NCBI RefSeq assembly: GCF_007990755.1
Contig: NZ_BJXA01000020.1
Span: forward strand, 62,001 to 126,000
DNA: 64,000 nucleotides
Direction: 5' to 3'
Origin: Nocardia ninae NBRC 108245
GTDB taxonomy: Bacteria > Actinomycetota > Actinomycetes > Mycobacteriales > Mycobacteriaceae
In this document: positions 8,619 to 16,416 of the stretch, piece by piece
How positions within the stretch are numbered: the first letter of the stretch is position 1
How the letters are laid out: each line of letters opens with the position of its first letter
Made by a program: the position numbers and the translations under genes
The notes under the pieces: generated by a model
The model's input: only the letters and a program-made list of their open reading frames with translations
The model's database searches: none
What the model was told of the DNA's origin: nothing

Positions 8619-9634
8619 AGCGGCTGATTCCGGTGCTCGCAGCGATGGTCCTGGTGCTGACCGGCTGTGGCGTGCGTGCGACCGACGTACCGATTCCCGG
8701 CACGTATCTGGCGGGCGATACGTTCTCGATCCGCATCGAATTCGGCTCGGTGCTCAATCTGCCGGACCGGGCCAAGATCATCGCGGAGGGCGTCGAGGTC
8801 GGCATGCTCGACCGGATCGAACTGATCGGGGACACCGCCGTCGCCACGGTCGACCTGAAAGCCGATGTGCGTCTGCCCAAGTCGACCACCGCGGAACTGC
8901 GGCAGAGCACCATCCTCGGCGACATCCACATCGCATTGCAGGCGCCGTCGAACGCCGGTCCGCCGTTTCTGGTGAACGGTGATGTCATCCCACGCAGTCG
9001 CACGGTGCCCGCCGCCAATGTGGAGGACATCCTGCGGGCGATGTCGAACATCGTCACCGGCGGCCGCTTCGGTGAGATGCAGGAGCTCGTCGCCAGCGTC
9101 AACGCCGCCTTCCCGACCGACCCGGTGGATCTGTCCCGCATCCTGGCCGGTGGCCGGAACGCGCTGCACGACCTCGCCACGCACACCAGCGAACTCGACC
9201 GGATCCTGGCCGCCGCCGCCAGCGTGACGACCACGCTGGAGGCGAACAAGGACAATGTCGACCGCACCCTCACTCTCGGGCCCGGCCGCGCCGCCGGTCT
9301 GTCGGAGGTGCTGTTCGGCCTGGTCCAGCTGATCATCGACGGCGGTGAATTGGCCACGTACGTGGGCGATCTCGCGCTGCCGCTGCGCGGCGATCTGCAC
9401 GACATCATCAGCATCCTGGCGCCGGCGGCCCGCACCATCGGCAGCGCCGACACGACGGTGCCGATGAACGTCGCCGCGATGAACCGGTTGTTGCGCGACA
9501 AGCTGATCCCGTTCTTCAGTGCGCCGCCCAACATTCGGGTGCAGCGGGTGACGCCCGAGGCGGTCGCCGCCGACGCCTCGGCCCGCTCGGACGAGATGAT
9601 CCAGGTGCTCCGGTCGATAGGAATGGTCCGATGA
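8615..9634 (+). CDS. mceE: Mce family lipoprotein MceE (LprN-like)
   Basis: A 339-residue Mce protein with a clear lipoprotein signal: MKRLIPVLAAMVLVLTGCG, lipobox LTGC with Cys18. The Mce domain lies around NLPDRAKIIAEGVEVGMLDR. In mce clusters the fifth Mce gene is regularly the lipoprotein, as here. It is predicted to be anchored in the outer leaflet of the plasma membrane and to be part of the Mce tube. Four-base overlaps with both neighbours support strict cotranslation. Confidence 0.93.
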   Translation: MKRLIPVLAAMVLVLTGCGVRATDVPIPGTYLAGDTFSIRIEFGSVLNLPDRAKIIAEGVEVGMLDRIELIGDTAVATVDLKADVRLPKSTTAELRQSTILGDIHIALQAPSNAGPPFLVNGDVIPRSRTVPAANVEDILRAMSNIVTGGRFGEMQELVASVNAAFPTDPVDLSRILAGGRNALHDLATHTSELDRILAAAASVTTTLEANKDNVDRTLTLGPGRAAGLSEVLFGLVQLIIDGGELATYVGDLALPLRGDLHDIISILAPAARTIGSADTTVPMNVAAMNRLLRDKLIPFFSAPPNIRVQRVTPEAVAADASARSDEMIQVLRSIGMVR

Positions 9635-10575
9635 AGCTCTCCGGTCCGGTCTCGCTGGTGCTGCTGCTCGTCATGACCGTGGTGTGCGCGGCGTACATGG
9701 CGATCGGGGTGCTCGACATCGATCCGCGGCGCAGCACGAATACCGTGACGGTGCTGATGGATTCGTCCGGCGGCCTGATGCAGACCTCCCAGGTCGACCT
9801 GCGCGGCATGCGGATCGGCAAGGTGCGCGCCATCACCGCCACCGGCACCGGGCTCGCGGTGCGGATCGAGTTGGACGCGAAGTACCGGGTGCCGCTCGGC
9901 AGCGAGGTGCACGTCAGCAACCTGTCGGCGGCGGGGGAGCAGTTCATGGACTTCCGCCCGACCGGCACGGCGGGCCCGTACCTCACCGACGGCAGCGTCG
10001 TACCCGCCCATCAGGTGCGCATCGCGACGACGGTCAGCGAGGCGCTGGCCAAGCTGGACGTGCTGAACGCGCAGATCGATCCGGTGAAGATCGAACAGCT
10101 CGCCGCCATCCTGTCGCAGGGGTACGCGGGCCGGGAGCCGGAGATCGCCAACCTCACCCGGACGCTGACCATGACGGCGCAGTTGCTGCACGACAAGCGT
10201 GACGCCATCACCCGGCTGTATCTGAACGGGCAGGACCTCGCGCAGAACTTCGACGGCTACGGACCGGTGATCGGTGGCTGGGCCGACGATTTCACCGACC
10301 TGCTGCCCGAGGTGGTGCACCTGATCGAGGCGTTCCGCGGCTATTCCTATGCGGGCGAACATGTCTGGGACGAGCCGATGGGACCGCTGGTGCGCAAGAT
10401 CGACCAGTACCTCACCGTGCTCGGACCGGACCTGGCGCACATCGCCACCGCGCTGCGGCCGGCCACCAGTGTGCTGAAACCCGTTCGGGTGGACGCCGGT
10501 TCGATCATCGACCTGCTGTCGGCGACCTTCCCGGAGCACGGGACCGCCCGAATCACGCTCGACATTCCGAAGTAG
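9631..10575 (+). CDS. mceF: Mce family protein MceF
   Basis: A 314-residue Mce protein, the last of the six. The membrane anchor is at residues 6-28 (PVSLVLLLVMTVVCAAYMAI). The Mce domain shows LMQTSQVDLRGMRIGKVRA. It is on the short side for MceF proteins, which often carry a long proline-rich C-terminal extension absent here. It is followed after 15 bases by the Mce-associated protein. Confidence 0.92.
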   Translation: MKLSGPVSLVLLLVMTVVCAAYMAIGVLDIDPRRSTNTVTVLMDSSGGLMQTSQVDLRGMRIGKVRAITATGTGLAVRIELDAKYRVPLGSEVHVSNLSAAGEQFMDFRPTGTAGPYLTDGSVVPAHQVRIATTVSEALAKLDVLNAQIDPVKIEQLAAILSQGYAGREPEIANLTRTLTMTAQLLHDKRDAITRLYLNGQDLAQNFDGYGPVIGGWADDFTDLLPEVVHLIEAFRGYSYAGEHVWDEPMGPLVRKIDQYLTVLGPDLAHIATALRPATSVLKPVRVDAGSIIDLLSATFPEHGTARITLDIPK

Positions 10576-10590
10576 AGAGTTGAGGCCATC

Positions 10591-11172
10591 ATGACCACAC
10601 CGGATCCCGCGGCCGAAACCGGCACCGAATTGACAGCGAAGCCCGCGCCAGAAGTGCAGCAGCGCAACACCATCGGTTACGTACTCGGCGGCCTGACCGT
10701 ACTGCTCACGGTGCTCGGCATCGTGCTCGGCCTGTCCTGGCAGTCGGCCGCCGACGACCTCAGCGCGCTGCGGCAGCAGAATGCCGACCGCGCCAAGGCC
10801 GCTGAGGTCGCCCAGGACTACACGCTGCGCTCGCTCACCTACGACCACAAGAACCTGCCCGCGTTCTTCGACGGCGTGCAGCGCGGCACCTCCGACGCGC
10901 TGCGCAAGCGCTACGACGAAGTGCACGACACGCTGGCCAAGATCATGACCGAGGCGCAGGTCGTCGCCACCGGTCAGGTGCTGGGCACCACGGTGGACGC
11001 CCAGGGCAACGACCAGTACTCGGTGACGGTGCTCGCCACCCAGAAGACGCAGAACATCCAGCAGCCGACGCCGGCCACGGTGCCCAACCTGCTGGTGGTG
11101 ACCGTGGCCAAGAACGGCGGCGACTGGCAGGTGGTGGACTACGGCCCGAAGGGCGAGGCGCCGGGACGTTGA
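10591..11172 (+). CDS. Mce-associated membrane protein
   Basis: A 193-residue protein with a hydrophilic N-terminus, one membrane segment (YVLGGLTVLLTVLGIVLGL, about residues 30-48) and an extracytoplasmic domain. That domain resembles the Mas/VirB8-like proteins encoded at the end of mce operons (YDEVHDTLAKIMTEAQVVAT; VTVAKNGGDWQVVDYG). Such proteins are thought to stabilise the Mce complex. It has a GAG-rich leader before the ATG at 10591. Only one such gene is present here, whereas many mce loci carry several. Confidence 0.87.
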   Translation: MTTPDPAAETGTELTAKPAPEVQQRNTIGYVLGGLTVLLTVLGIVLGLSWQSAADDLSALRQQNADRAKAAEVAQDYTLRSLTYDHKNLPAFFDGVQRGTSDALRKRYDEVHDTLAKIMTEAQVVATGQVLGTTVDAQGNDQYSVTVLATQKTQNIQQPTPATVPNLLVVTVAKNGGDWQVVDYGPKGEAPGR

Positions 11173-11217
11173 TAAGCTGACGCGCTATTTGTCCCGGTTC
11201 CGTCGAGAGGGAGTGCT

Positions 11218-11892
11218 GTGCCGGACCAGTCCCGCGCGGCCCGCCGTGGTCGGCCGCCGCTTGCCGGTCTGCCGGAACGGCGCAGACAGCAGATCATCGA
11301 ATCGGCCTACGCCGTGTTCGCCGAACGCGGCTACGAGGCGACCGCGATCTCCGATGTGGCCGCGCACGCAGGCATCGGGCAGGGCACGGTGTACCGGTAT
11401 TTCGCGAGTAAACGCGAAATCCTCGACCATGTAGTCGATTTCGGGGTCGAGAAGCTCGTCGAGGTGTTGCAGCCGCACACCCTGCTGAGCCGCCCGACCT
11501 CGGCCGCGGAGATGCTCGCCGGTGTCCGGGCGGCCATCGAGCGGTTGTACGCGATGCTGGAGCACGACCCGAACTTCGTTCGCCTGGTTCTCGTCGAGGC
11601 AAGCGCCATCGACAAAGAGCTCAGCGACCGACTGCTCGGTCTGGAGCTGCTCGTCAGTACCTTTGTGGCGCAAGAACTTCGGCGTGGCGTCGCGGCGGGC
11701 TGGATCCGGGCCGACATCGACGTCGAGGTGACCGCGCACACTACACTCACCCTGGTGGTGCCCGGGGTGTTGCAGGAGATGCGCGGCGACAACACGCCAC
11801 AGGCGCGGGAACGGGCCACCGCCGGGGTGCTCACCGTGCTCGAGAAGGCCTTGCGGCCGCGCGCTCCCGTCGCGGACGGGCCGGCTCGGTGA
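11218..11892 (+). CDS. TetR/AcrR family transcriptional regulator (first of tandem pair)
   Basis: A 224-residue TetR protein starting at GTG 11218 behind a strong GAGAGGGAG. A basic arm (ARRGRPPLAG) precedes the helix-turn-helix (ISDVAAHAGIGQGTVYRYFA, about residues 42-61). It lies 45 bp after the Mce-associated gene on the same strand and overlaps the next TetR gene by three bases (GTGA). Position suggests control of the mce operon, as TetR and GntR regulators do at other mce loci. The ligand is unknown. Confidence 0.9.
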   Translation: MPDQSRAARRGRPPLAGLPERRRQQIIESAYAVFAERGYEATAISDVAAHAGIGQGTVYRYFASKREILDHVVDFGVEKLVEVLQPHTLLSRPTSAAEMLAGVRAAIERLYAMLEHDPNFVRLVLVEASAIDKELSDRLLGLELLVSTFVAQELRRGVAAGWIRADIDVEVTAHTTLTLVVPGVLQEMRGDNTPQARERATAGVLTVLEKALRPRAPVADGPAR

Positions 11893-12500
11893 ATGCCGCC
11901 GATCGCAGCGCCAAACGCCGCGCCGAGCTTGTTTTCGCCGCGTATGAGCTGTTCGTCGACAAGGGGTATCGCAACGTCGTCGTCGCCGACATCGTGGCGC
12001 GGGCCGGCGTGAGTCACGGCACCTTCTACAACTACTTCACCAACAAGCGCGATGTCCTCGACGCCGTCATCGACCACTACTTCGCGTTGATCCGCGAGCG
12101 GGTGTTCGGCCAGGCGGTGACCGGGCAACGTCCGCAGACCCTCGACGAATTCTGTGCGCTGTTCGGTCGCGTCGTTGATCACTGCTACCAATTGGTCGCG
12201 GACGAACCGGGTTTGGTGTCCTTCATTCTGCTGGAGGCGACCTCGATCGATGATCAGGTGGCGGAGCGATCGATCCGGAACCTGACCGTGTACGGCGACG
12301 AGGCTACCGCCCGGCTCAAGAAGGGGATGACGCTCGGGTATCTGGATCCGGAGCTCGATCCGCGGTTGACCGGGGAGATTCTGCTGTCGATTCTGTTGTC
12401 CGCCTTGTTGTCCGCGATTCGGGCCGGTGCCGACGGGCTGGACCAGGAACGTGTCCGCAATGACCTCGTCGGGTTCGTCCGGGCAGTGCTCGAACCCTGA
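11889..12500 (+). CDS. TetR/AcrR family transcriptional regulator (second of tandem pair)
   Basis: A 203-residue TetR protein starting at GTG 11889 inside the stop of the preceding TetR gene. The helix-turn-helix is VVADIVARAGVSHGTFYNYF (about residues 32-51), followed by TNKRDVLDAVIDHYF. The two regulators share the fold but differ in the DNA-recognition helix, so they are not a recent duplication. It converges on the iminopeptidase gene with only seven bases between stops. Confidence 0.9.
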   Translation: MNAADRSAKRRAELVFAAYELFVDKGYRNVVVADIVARAGVSHGTFYNYFTNKRDVLDAVIDHYFALIRERVFGQAVTGQRPQTLDEFCALFGRVVDHCYQLVADEPGLVSFILLEATSIDDQVAERSIRNLTVYGDEATARLKKGMTLGYLDPELDPRLTGEILLSILLSALLSAIRAGADGLDQERVRNDLVGFVRAVLEP

Positions 12501-12507
12501 AAGCGCT

Positions 12508-13494
12508 TTACTGGCGGCCGAAGCGGGCGATGGCCTCGAGGATCGTCGTCATCATCTCGGGGCTGCCGGTATGGCCGGATTCATCGATGACGTGCAGTTC
12601 GGCGTCGGGCCAGGCCTGCGCCAACTGCCAGGCAGTTCGCAAGGGGCTGCCGAGATCCAGGCGTCCGTGGATCAGCACGCCGGGGATGCCCGCGAGCTTG
12701 TGTGCGTCGGTGAGTAGTTGTCCATCCGGCAGCCACGCGTCATTGGCGAAGTAGTGCGTGCAGATCCGGACGAAGGCGAGCAGTGCCGCGTCGGGTTTGT
12801 CGCTGTATTGGCCGGGGTTGCCGAGGGTTTCGTGCGCGATGACGGCGTCCTCCCACGCGCACCAATTACGGGCCGCCGCCGCGCGTACCGCCGGATCGGG
12901 GTTGTTCATCAAACGGCTGTATGCGGCAACGAGATTCCCGTCGCGCTCGGATTCCGGCAATGCGTCCCGGAACGCCTCCCACGGACCCGGCAGGAAGCGG
13001 GCGACACCGTGGTAGAGCCACTCCGTCTCCTCCGGCCGAGTCATCGTGACCCCGACCAGCACGATTTCGGAGACCCGCTCAGGAAACCGTTCGGCGTAGG
13101 CGAGAATCAGCGTCGACCCCCAGGACCCGCCGTACAGCAGCCAATTCTCGATACCGAGGTGCACCCGCAGCCGCTCCATATCGGCGATCAGGTGCTCAGT
13201 GGTGTTGTGCGACATATCGACTGCCGGATCCGAGGCATGCGGCAGACTCTCACCACAGCCACGCTGATCGAACAGCACAGTGCGATAGATCGCGGGATCG
13301 AAGTTCTTCCGCGAACCCCGCCGACCCCCGCTCCCCGGCCCGCCGTGCACCACCAAAGCGGGCTTACCATCGGGATTACCGCTGGTCTCCCAGTAGATCC
13401 GGTTCCCGTCCCCGACCTCCAGCAGCCCGTGCGCATACGGCTCGATATCAGGAAACGGCTGTGCCGCAACATGTTCCGGCTGGCTCGCACTCAT
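12508..13494 (-). CDS. pip: Proline iminopeptidase (alpha/beta hydrolase, peptidase S33)
   Basis: A 328-residue alpha/beta hydrolase. The ATG at 13494 is chosen because GAGGAGGGG precedes it; the frame stays open upstream. Hallmarks of proline iminopeptidase are HGGPGSGG (oxyanion hole), FDQRGCGES, the nucleophile elbow GGSWGSTL with the catalytic Ser, GRLDLGSP with the likely Asp, and DESGHTG with the catalytic His. The enzyme releases N-terminal proline from peptides in the cytoplasm. Length and motif order are as usual. The 5' side faces a repeat-rich gap with no gene. Confidence 0.92.
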   Translation of the reverse strand: MSASQPEHVAAQPFPDIEPYAHGLLEVGDGNRIYWETSGNPDGKPALVVHGGPGSGGRRGSRKNFDPAIYRTVLFDQRGCGESLPHASDPAVDMSHNTTEHLIADMERLRVHLGIENWLLYGGSWGSTLILAYAERFPERVSEIVLVGVTMTRPEETEWLYHGVARFLPGPWEAFRDALPESERDGNLVAAYSRLMNNPDPAVRAAAARNWCAWEDAVIAHETLGNPGQYSDKPDAALLAFVRICTHYFANDAWLPDGQLLTDAHKLAGIPGVLIHGRLDLGSPLRTAWQLAQAWPDAELHVIDESGHTGSPEMMTTILEAIARFGRQ

Positions 13495-13770
13495 CGATAA
13501 CCCCTCCTCGACGACCGGCCCTACGCCGATGCCCTCCGAGCGTAGCCACCCCAAGTCGACCATGATCAACGGGATAAGGGCGGCCCGACTCGCACTTTGC
13601 CGCCCCGGTCGGCGGCCCAATGGACTTCCCTCTCGGAAGAATCTCGAGATCAGCACCACCGCCAATCCCCACGCCGGAGCTTTCACCTTGCCCATCCCAG
13701 GTTGCGGAAGAGAAAGCCGGGACACCACCTGACGCGCCCAGCACTATCCGGGCATCGGGCCCAAGTGGGT

Positions 13771-13803
13771 GCGGATCCCGAGAGAGGGTGCGGATTTTGC
13801 TGG
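13771..13803. repeat. 33-bp direct repeat, copy 1
   Basis: The repeat begins GCGGATCCCGAGAGAGGGTG and ends in TTTTGCTGG. It recurs at 14139-14171 with a single mismatch. The element contains a GGATCC palindrome core. Confidence 0.85.
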
Positions 13804-13829
13804 CAGCGGCCCGTTTTCGTGATCGACGG

Positions 13830-14035
13830 GACATGAGGGCGCGAAGTGCGAGTAAGCCCGCCGTGACGTCCCACTCGAGGCTGGGCCGATCACCCAGCGG
13901 GACATAAGGGCGGGAAAACGCGAGTACGTCCACCATGGTGTCCCGTTGGGCAACCAGCTGGTCGCCCAGCGGGGCATAGCGGCGGTGAACCGCGCGCTTT
14001 GGTGCCGCTGGGCTCCGTTGATCATGAACGGAGCG
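13830..14035. repeat. Three imperfect tandem units of about 71 bp
   Basis: Units begin near 13830, 13901 and 13973. Each contains a GACAT/GGCAT-AGGGCG-type head. The first two share GCGAGTA and a GTCCC motif, and the junctions share CCCAGCGG. The third unit is the most diverged. No coding function is apparent. Confidence 0.65.
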
Positions 14036-14099
14036 CCAGAGGGTATGCGAAATCGCGCCGATGCTGGCGGGCTCGGTGGTTCAGCAATATCCGCACTGG

Positions 14100-14152
14100 C
14101 TCTCGGGATCCGCACTGACTACGGGGGTCCCGAGTGGGGCGGATCCCGAGAG
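14100..14152. repeat. 14-bp perfect inverted repeat downstream of ctaA
   Basis: CTCTCGGGATCCGC (14100-14113) pairs with GCGGATCCCGAGAG (14139-14152) across a 25-base loop. It lies 27 bases beyond the ctaA stop and could act as a terminator hairpin for ctaA, although no T-tract follows. Its right arm is also the start of 33-bp repeat copy 2. Confidence 0.6.
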
Positions 14153-14171
14153 AGGGTGCGGGTTTTGCTGG
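14139..14171. repeat. 33-bp direct repeat, copy 2
   Basis: This is the second copy of the repeat at 13771-13803, in the same orientation and with one base difference. It ends eight bases before the ctaA stop codon. Confidence 0.85.
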
Positions 14172-14178
14172 GTGCGGA

Positions 14179-15171
14179 TCAGGCGGGTTGGGGTGTGGGG
14201 GTGGGGGTTTCGATTTTCTCCCTGGTGCGCAGGGAGGCCCAGAGGGCGGCGGTGGCGGCTACACAGGCGGCGGCTCCGCCGACGTGGATGACGACGAGGG
14301 CGGCTGGGACGTCGGTGAAGTATTGGACGACGCCGACCAGAGCCTGTGAGCAGACGATCGCGAGCAGTACGAGTATTCGTTTACGGACCGGCGGGGTGAT
14401 GCCGACCGCGAACAGGCCGAACGCCAAGCCCACCAGCAGCGCCAGGTAACCGACGAGCAGCTGGGAATGCAGGTGCACCAGGGTGACGATCTCCACCTCC
14501 AACCGCGCGACCGGACGCTCGATGCTCTTGTCGCCCGCGTGCGGGCCGGCGGCAGTCACGAGTGTTCCGGCGATCAGCACGCCGCTCAACGCGACGGCGC
14601 TGAGACCGGTGAGCCAGCGCAGCGGCGCGGGTGCGCGCACGACCTCGATGCCGTCGTCGGGTTCGTTGATTTTCGCGTAGAGCACCACGGCCAGCCAGAC
14701 CATGAGCATCGACGCCAGCAGGTGCACGGCAACCGTCCACCAGAGCAGGCCGGTGCGCACGGTGATACCGCCGATGATGCCTTGCAGCAGCGTGCCGCCG
14801 GGCATCAGCCACGCGTACAGCAGGACGTCGTTGCGGCGCCGGGCGCGGGTCACCGCGAGCACGATCAGTGCGGCGCACAGCGAGACGACGAAGGTGAGTA
14901 GCCGGTTGCCGAACTCGACGGTCTGGTGCAGCACCGGCACCTCGGAGACGCCGATCGGGGTGAAGCTGCCGGGGAAGCATTGCGGCCAGGTCGGGCAGCC
15001 GAGCCCGGAGGCGGTGACCCGGACGACGGCCCCGGTCACCGCGATGCCCGCCTGAGAGAGGATCACCGCGATAGCGATGATGCGCTGCACCCGCAGCGAG
15101 GGCAGCGGCAGCTTGTCGACGAGTCGCAGAAAGGCGCGATACAGCACGTCACGATGGTAGAGCACGGTCAA
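14179..15171 (-). CDS. ctaA: Heme A synthase, COX15/CtaA family
   Basis: An integral membrane protein of about 330 residues with eight or so hydrophobic segments. It matches CtaA/COX15, which oxidises the C8 methyl of heme O to make heme A for cytochrome c oxidase. Typical motifs are VTGAVVRVTASGLGCPTWPQ near residue 45 with its cysteine, and HQTVEFGNRLLT with a heme-ligand His. Further His residues are seen in VHLLAS, VHLHSQ and VIHVGG. The start is uncertain: TTG 15171 opens the frame, and GTG codons at 15165 and 15147 are alternatives without a convincing ribosome binding site. Synteny with the mycobacterial suf region supports the call. Confidence 0.9.
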   Translation of the reverse strand: MTVLYHRDVLYRAFLRLVDKLPLPSLRVQRIIAIAVILSQAGIAVTGAVVRVTASGLGCPTWPQCFPGSFTPIGVSEVPVLHQTVEFGNRLLTFVVSLCAALIVLAVTRARRRNDVLLYAWLMPGGTLLQGIIGGITVRTGLLWWTVAVHLLASMLMVWLAVVLYAKINEPDDGIEVVRAPAPLRWLTGLSAVALSGVLIAGTLVTAAGPHAGDKSIERPVARLEVEIVTLVHLHSQLLVGYLALLVGLAFGLFAVGITPPVRKRILVLLAIVCSQALVGVVQYFTDVPAALVVIHVGGAAACVAATAALWASLRTREKIETPTPTPQPA

Positions 15172-15237
15172 CTACACGCTGTCGTTGGTACGGGTCGGCG
15201 GTACGCCTGCGGGGGCGTGGGCGATGCGCGAGAAGCC

Positions 15238-15408
15238 GTACGCAGCTCCGAAGCCGGTGGGGTCGAGTTGTTGTACGTAGCTCGGAGCTGGTGGGGTCGG
15301 GTTGTACGCAGTTCGGAGGCCGGTGTGGTCGGGTTGTTGTACGCAGTTAGGAAGCCGCTGGAGTCGAGATGCCGTCCGCAACTAAGCCGCTGGGGTGTCG
15401 GCGGTGCC
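15238..15408. repeat. Five tandem units of about 35 bp
   Basis: Units start at 15238, 15273, 15304, 15339 and 15374. The first four open with GTACGCAG or GTACGTAG, the fifth with GTCCGCAA. Each continues with a GGAGCC/GAAGCCG-type core and GTGGGGTCG or a variant. Unit lengths are 35, 31, 35, 35 and about 35. They lie just upstream of the ctaA start and are absent elsewhere in the window. Confidence 0.8.
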
Positions 15409-15460
15409 GGATGGCAAGCCCAGTCGGCAGCTTCGCGGCGCGGTGCGCAGTCCGAGCGTG

Positions 15461-15705
15461 TCTACTGCAACCGGAGGTAGCGGTTGGCGAGGGCGCCGGA
15501 GACTGCGCGCCCACGGGCGAGCACGGTGCGTGTGGCAGCGGTCTGTTGGATCCGGAAGTAGCGGGTGGCAAGGATGCCGGAGACCGCCACCTCACGGGGC
15601 GAACGCGGTGCGTGTGGCAGCGGTCTACTGGAACCGGAAGTAGCGCGCGGCGAGGACGCCGGAGACCGCGCCCCACGCGGCGAGCACGGCAATACCGAAC
15701 CAGTC
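15461..15705. repeat. Tandem triplication of the 3' end of the ABC permease gene (81-82 bp period)
   Basis: Copies begin at 15461, 15542 and 15624; the last contains the real permease C-terminus. Translated on the minus strand, the genuine end VSGVLAARYFRFQ-stop is followed by VSGILATRYFRIQ and VSGALANRYLRLQ. The stop codon TAG is present in the first and third copies and changed to CAG in the middle one. Copies 15461 and 15542 lie downstream of the gene and are non-coding remnants. Confidence 0.8.
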
Positions 15706-16416
15706 GACGGTGCTGCGCATCGCATCCTCCAGACCGACCGCGAGCGCGCCCGAGGGCACCAGGCGGGCAAGCACATTCACCGCGGCGGGCAGATCATCGG
15801 ACGCGAAGACCACGCTGGCGATGCCGAGCATGACGAACCACAGGATGTTCGCCAGCGCCAGCACGACTTCCGCCTTCAACGTGCCACCGAGCAGCAGGCC
15901 CATCGCCGCGAAAGTGGCGGTGCCGAGCGCGATCACGAGCGCGCCGAGCGCGAGCCCAGCCGGCTCGGGCCGCCAGCCGAGCGCGAAACCGATGGCTCCC
16001 AGCAGGATCGCTTGCAGCACAACGACGATGAGCACCGCCGCGCTCTTACCCGCGATGATGCCCCAGCGGGGGAGTGCGGTGGCGCCGAGCCGCTTCAGCG
16101 CGCCGTAGCGGCGGTCGAAGCCGACGGCGATGGCCTGCCCGGTGAACGCGGTCGACATGACCGCCACCATCATCACCGCGGGCACGATCTTGTCCACCCG
16201 GTCGTCGCCGAGATCGCCGAACGGCAGCAGGCTCAGGCCGACCAGCAGCGTGATCGGGATGAACATGGTGAGCAGCAGCTGTTCGCCGTTGCGCAGCAAC
16301 AGGATCAGCTCGAGCCGCGTCTGCGCGATCATCATCGCGACGCGCGAGCTCGGCCGTGGGTCGGGGGCGAAGGTGCCCGGGGTGAAGCGGTTGGCGGTCA
16401 GGTCGGGCTGAGTCAT
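15625..16416 (-). CDS. ABC transporter permease, ABC-2/DrrB type
   Basis: A 263-residue membrane protein starting at the ATG at 16416, which overlaps the ATPase stop (ATGA). The frame is open upstream only because it runs antisense-like through the ATPase gene. It has about six hydrophobic segments, for example IVVVLQAILLGAIGFALG and LALANILWFVMLGIASVVFA. The family loop FDRRYGALKRLGATALPRWG is typical of ABC-2 drug or lipid exporters. With the adjacent ATPase it forms an exporter like mycobacterial Rv1457c/Rv1458c. The last codons have been tandemly copied downstream. Confidence 0.9.
   Translation of the reverse strand: MTQPDLTANRFTPGTFAPDPRPSSRVAMMIAQTRLELILLLRNGEQLLLTMFIPITLLVGLSLLPFGDLGDDRVDKIVPAVMMVAVMSTAFTGQAIAVGFDRRYGALKRLGATALPRWGIIAGKSAAVLIVVVLQAILLGAIGFALGWRPEPAGLALGALVIALGTATFAAMGLLLGGTLKAEVVLALANILWFVMLGIASVVFASDDLPAAVNVLARLVPSGALAVGLEDAMRSTVDWFGIAVLAAWGAVSGVLAARYFRFQ

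Larger units (their letters stand above)
13495..14178. other. 684-bp gap with repeats and no credible gene
   Basis: Several frames stay open across this gap, but none has a plausible start, codon pattern or recognisable product. It contains a dispersed 33-bp repeat pair, three imperfect units of about 71 bp in tandem, and a long inverted repeat just after the ctaA stop, each listed separately. It looks like repeat-derived spacer. Confidence 0.7.

Noticed and set aside
8230-10926. An 898-codon open frame on the minus strand across mceD-mceF
   Set aside because: It is antisense to three well-supported Mce genes, has no recognisable domain and is rich in Arg, His and Gly, the composition of a GC-rich shadow frame.
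13744-14115. A 123-codon minus-strand frame in the pip-ctaA gap
   Set aside because: Its sequence is just translation of the tandem repeats; there is no start signal and the composition is unlike neighbouring genes.
15238-15408. Possible CRISPR array
   Set aside because: The 35-bp units abut directly with no spacers and there are no cas genes in the window.
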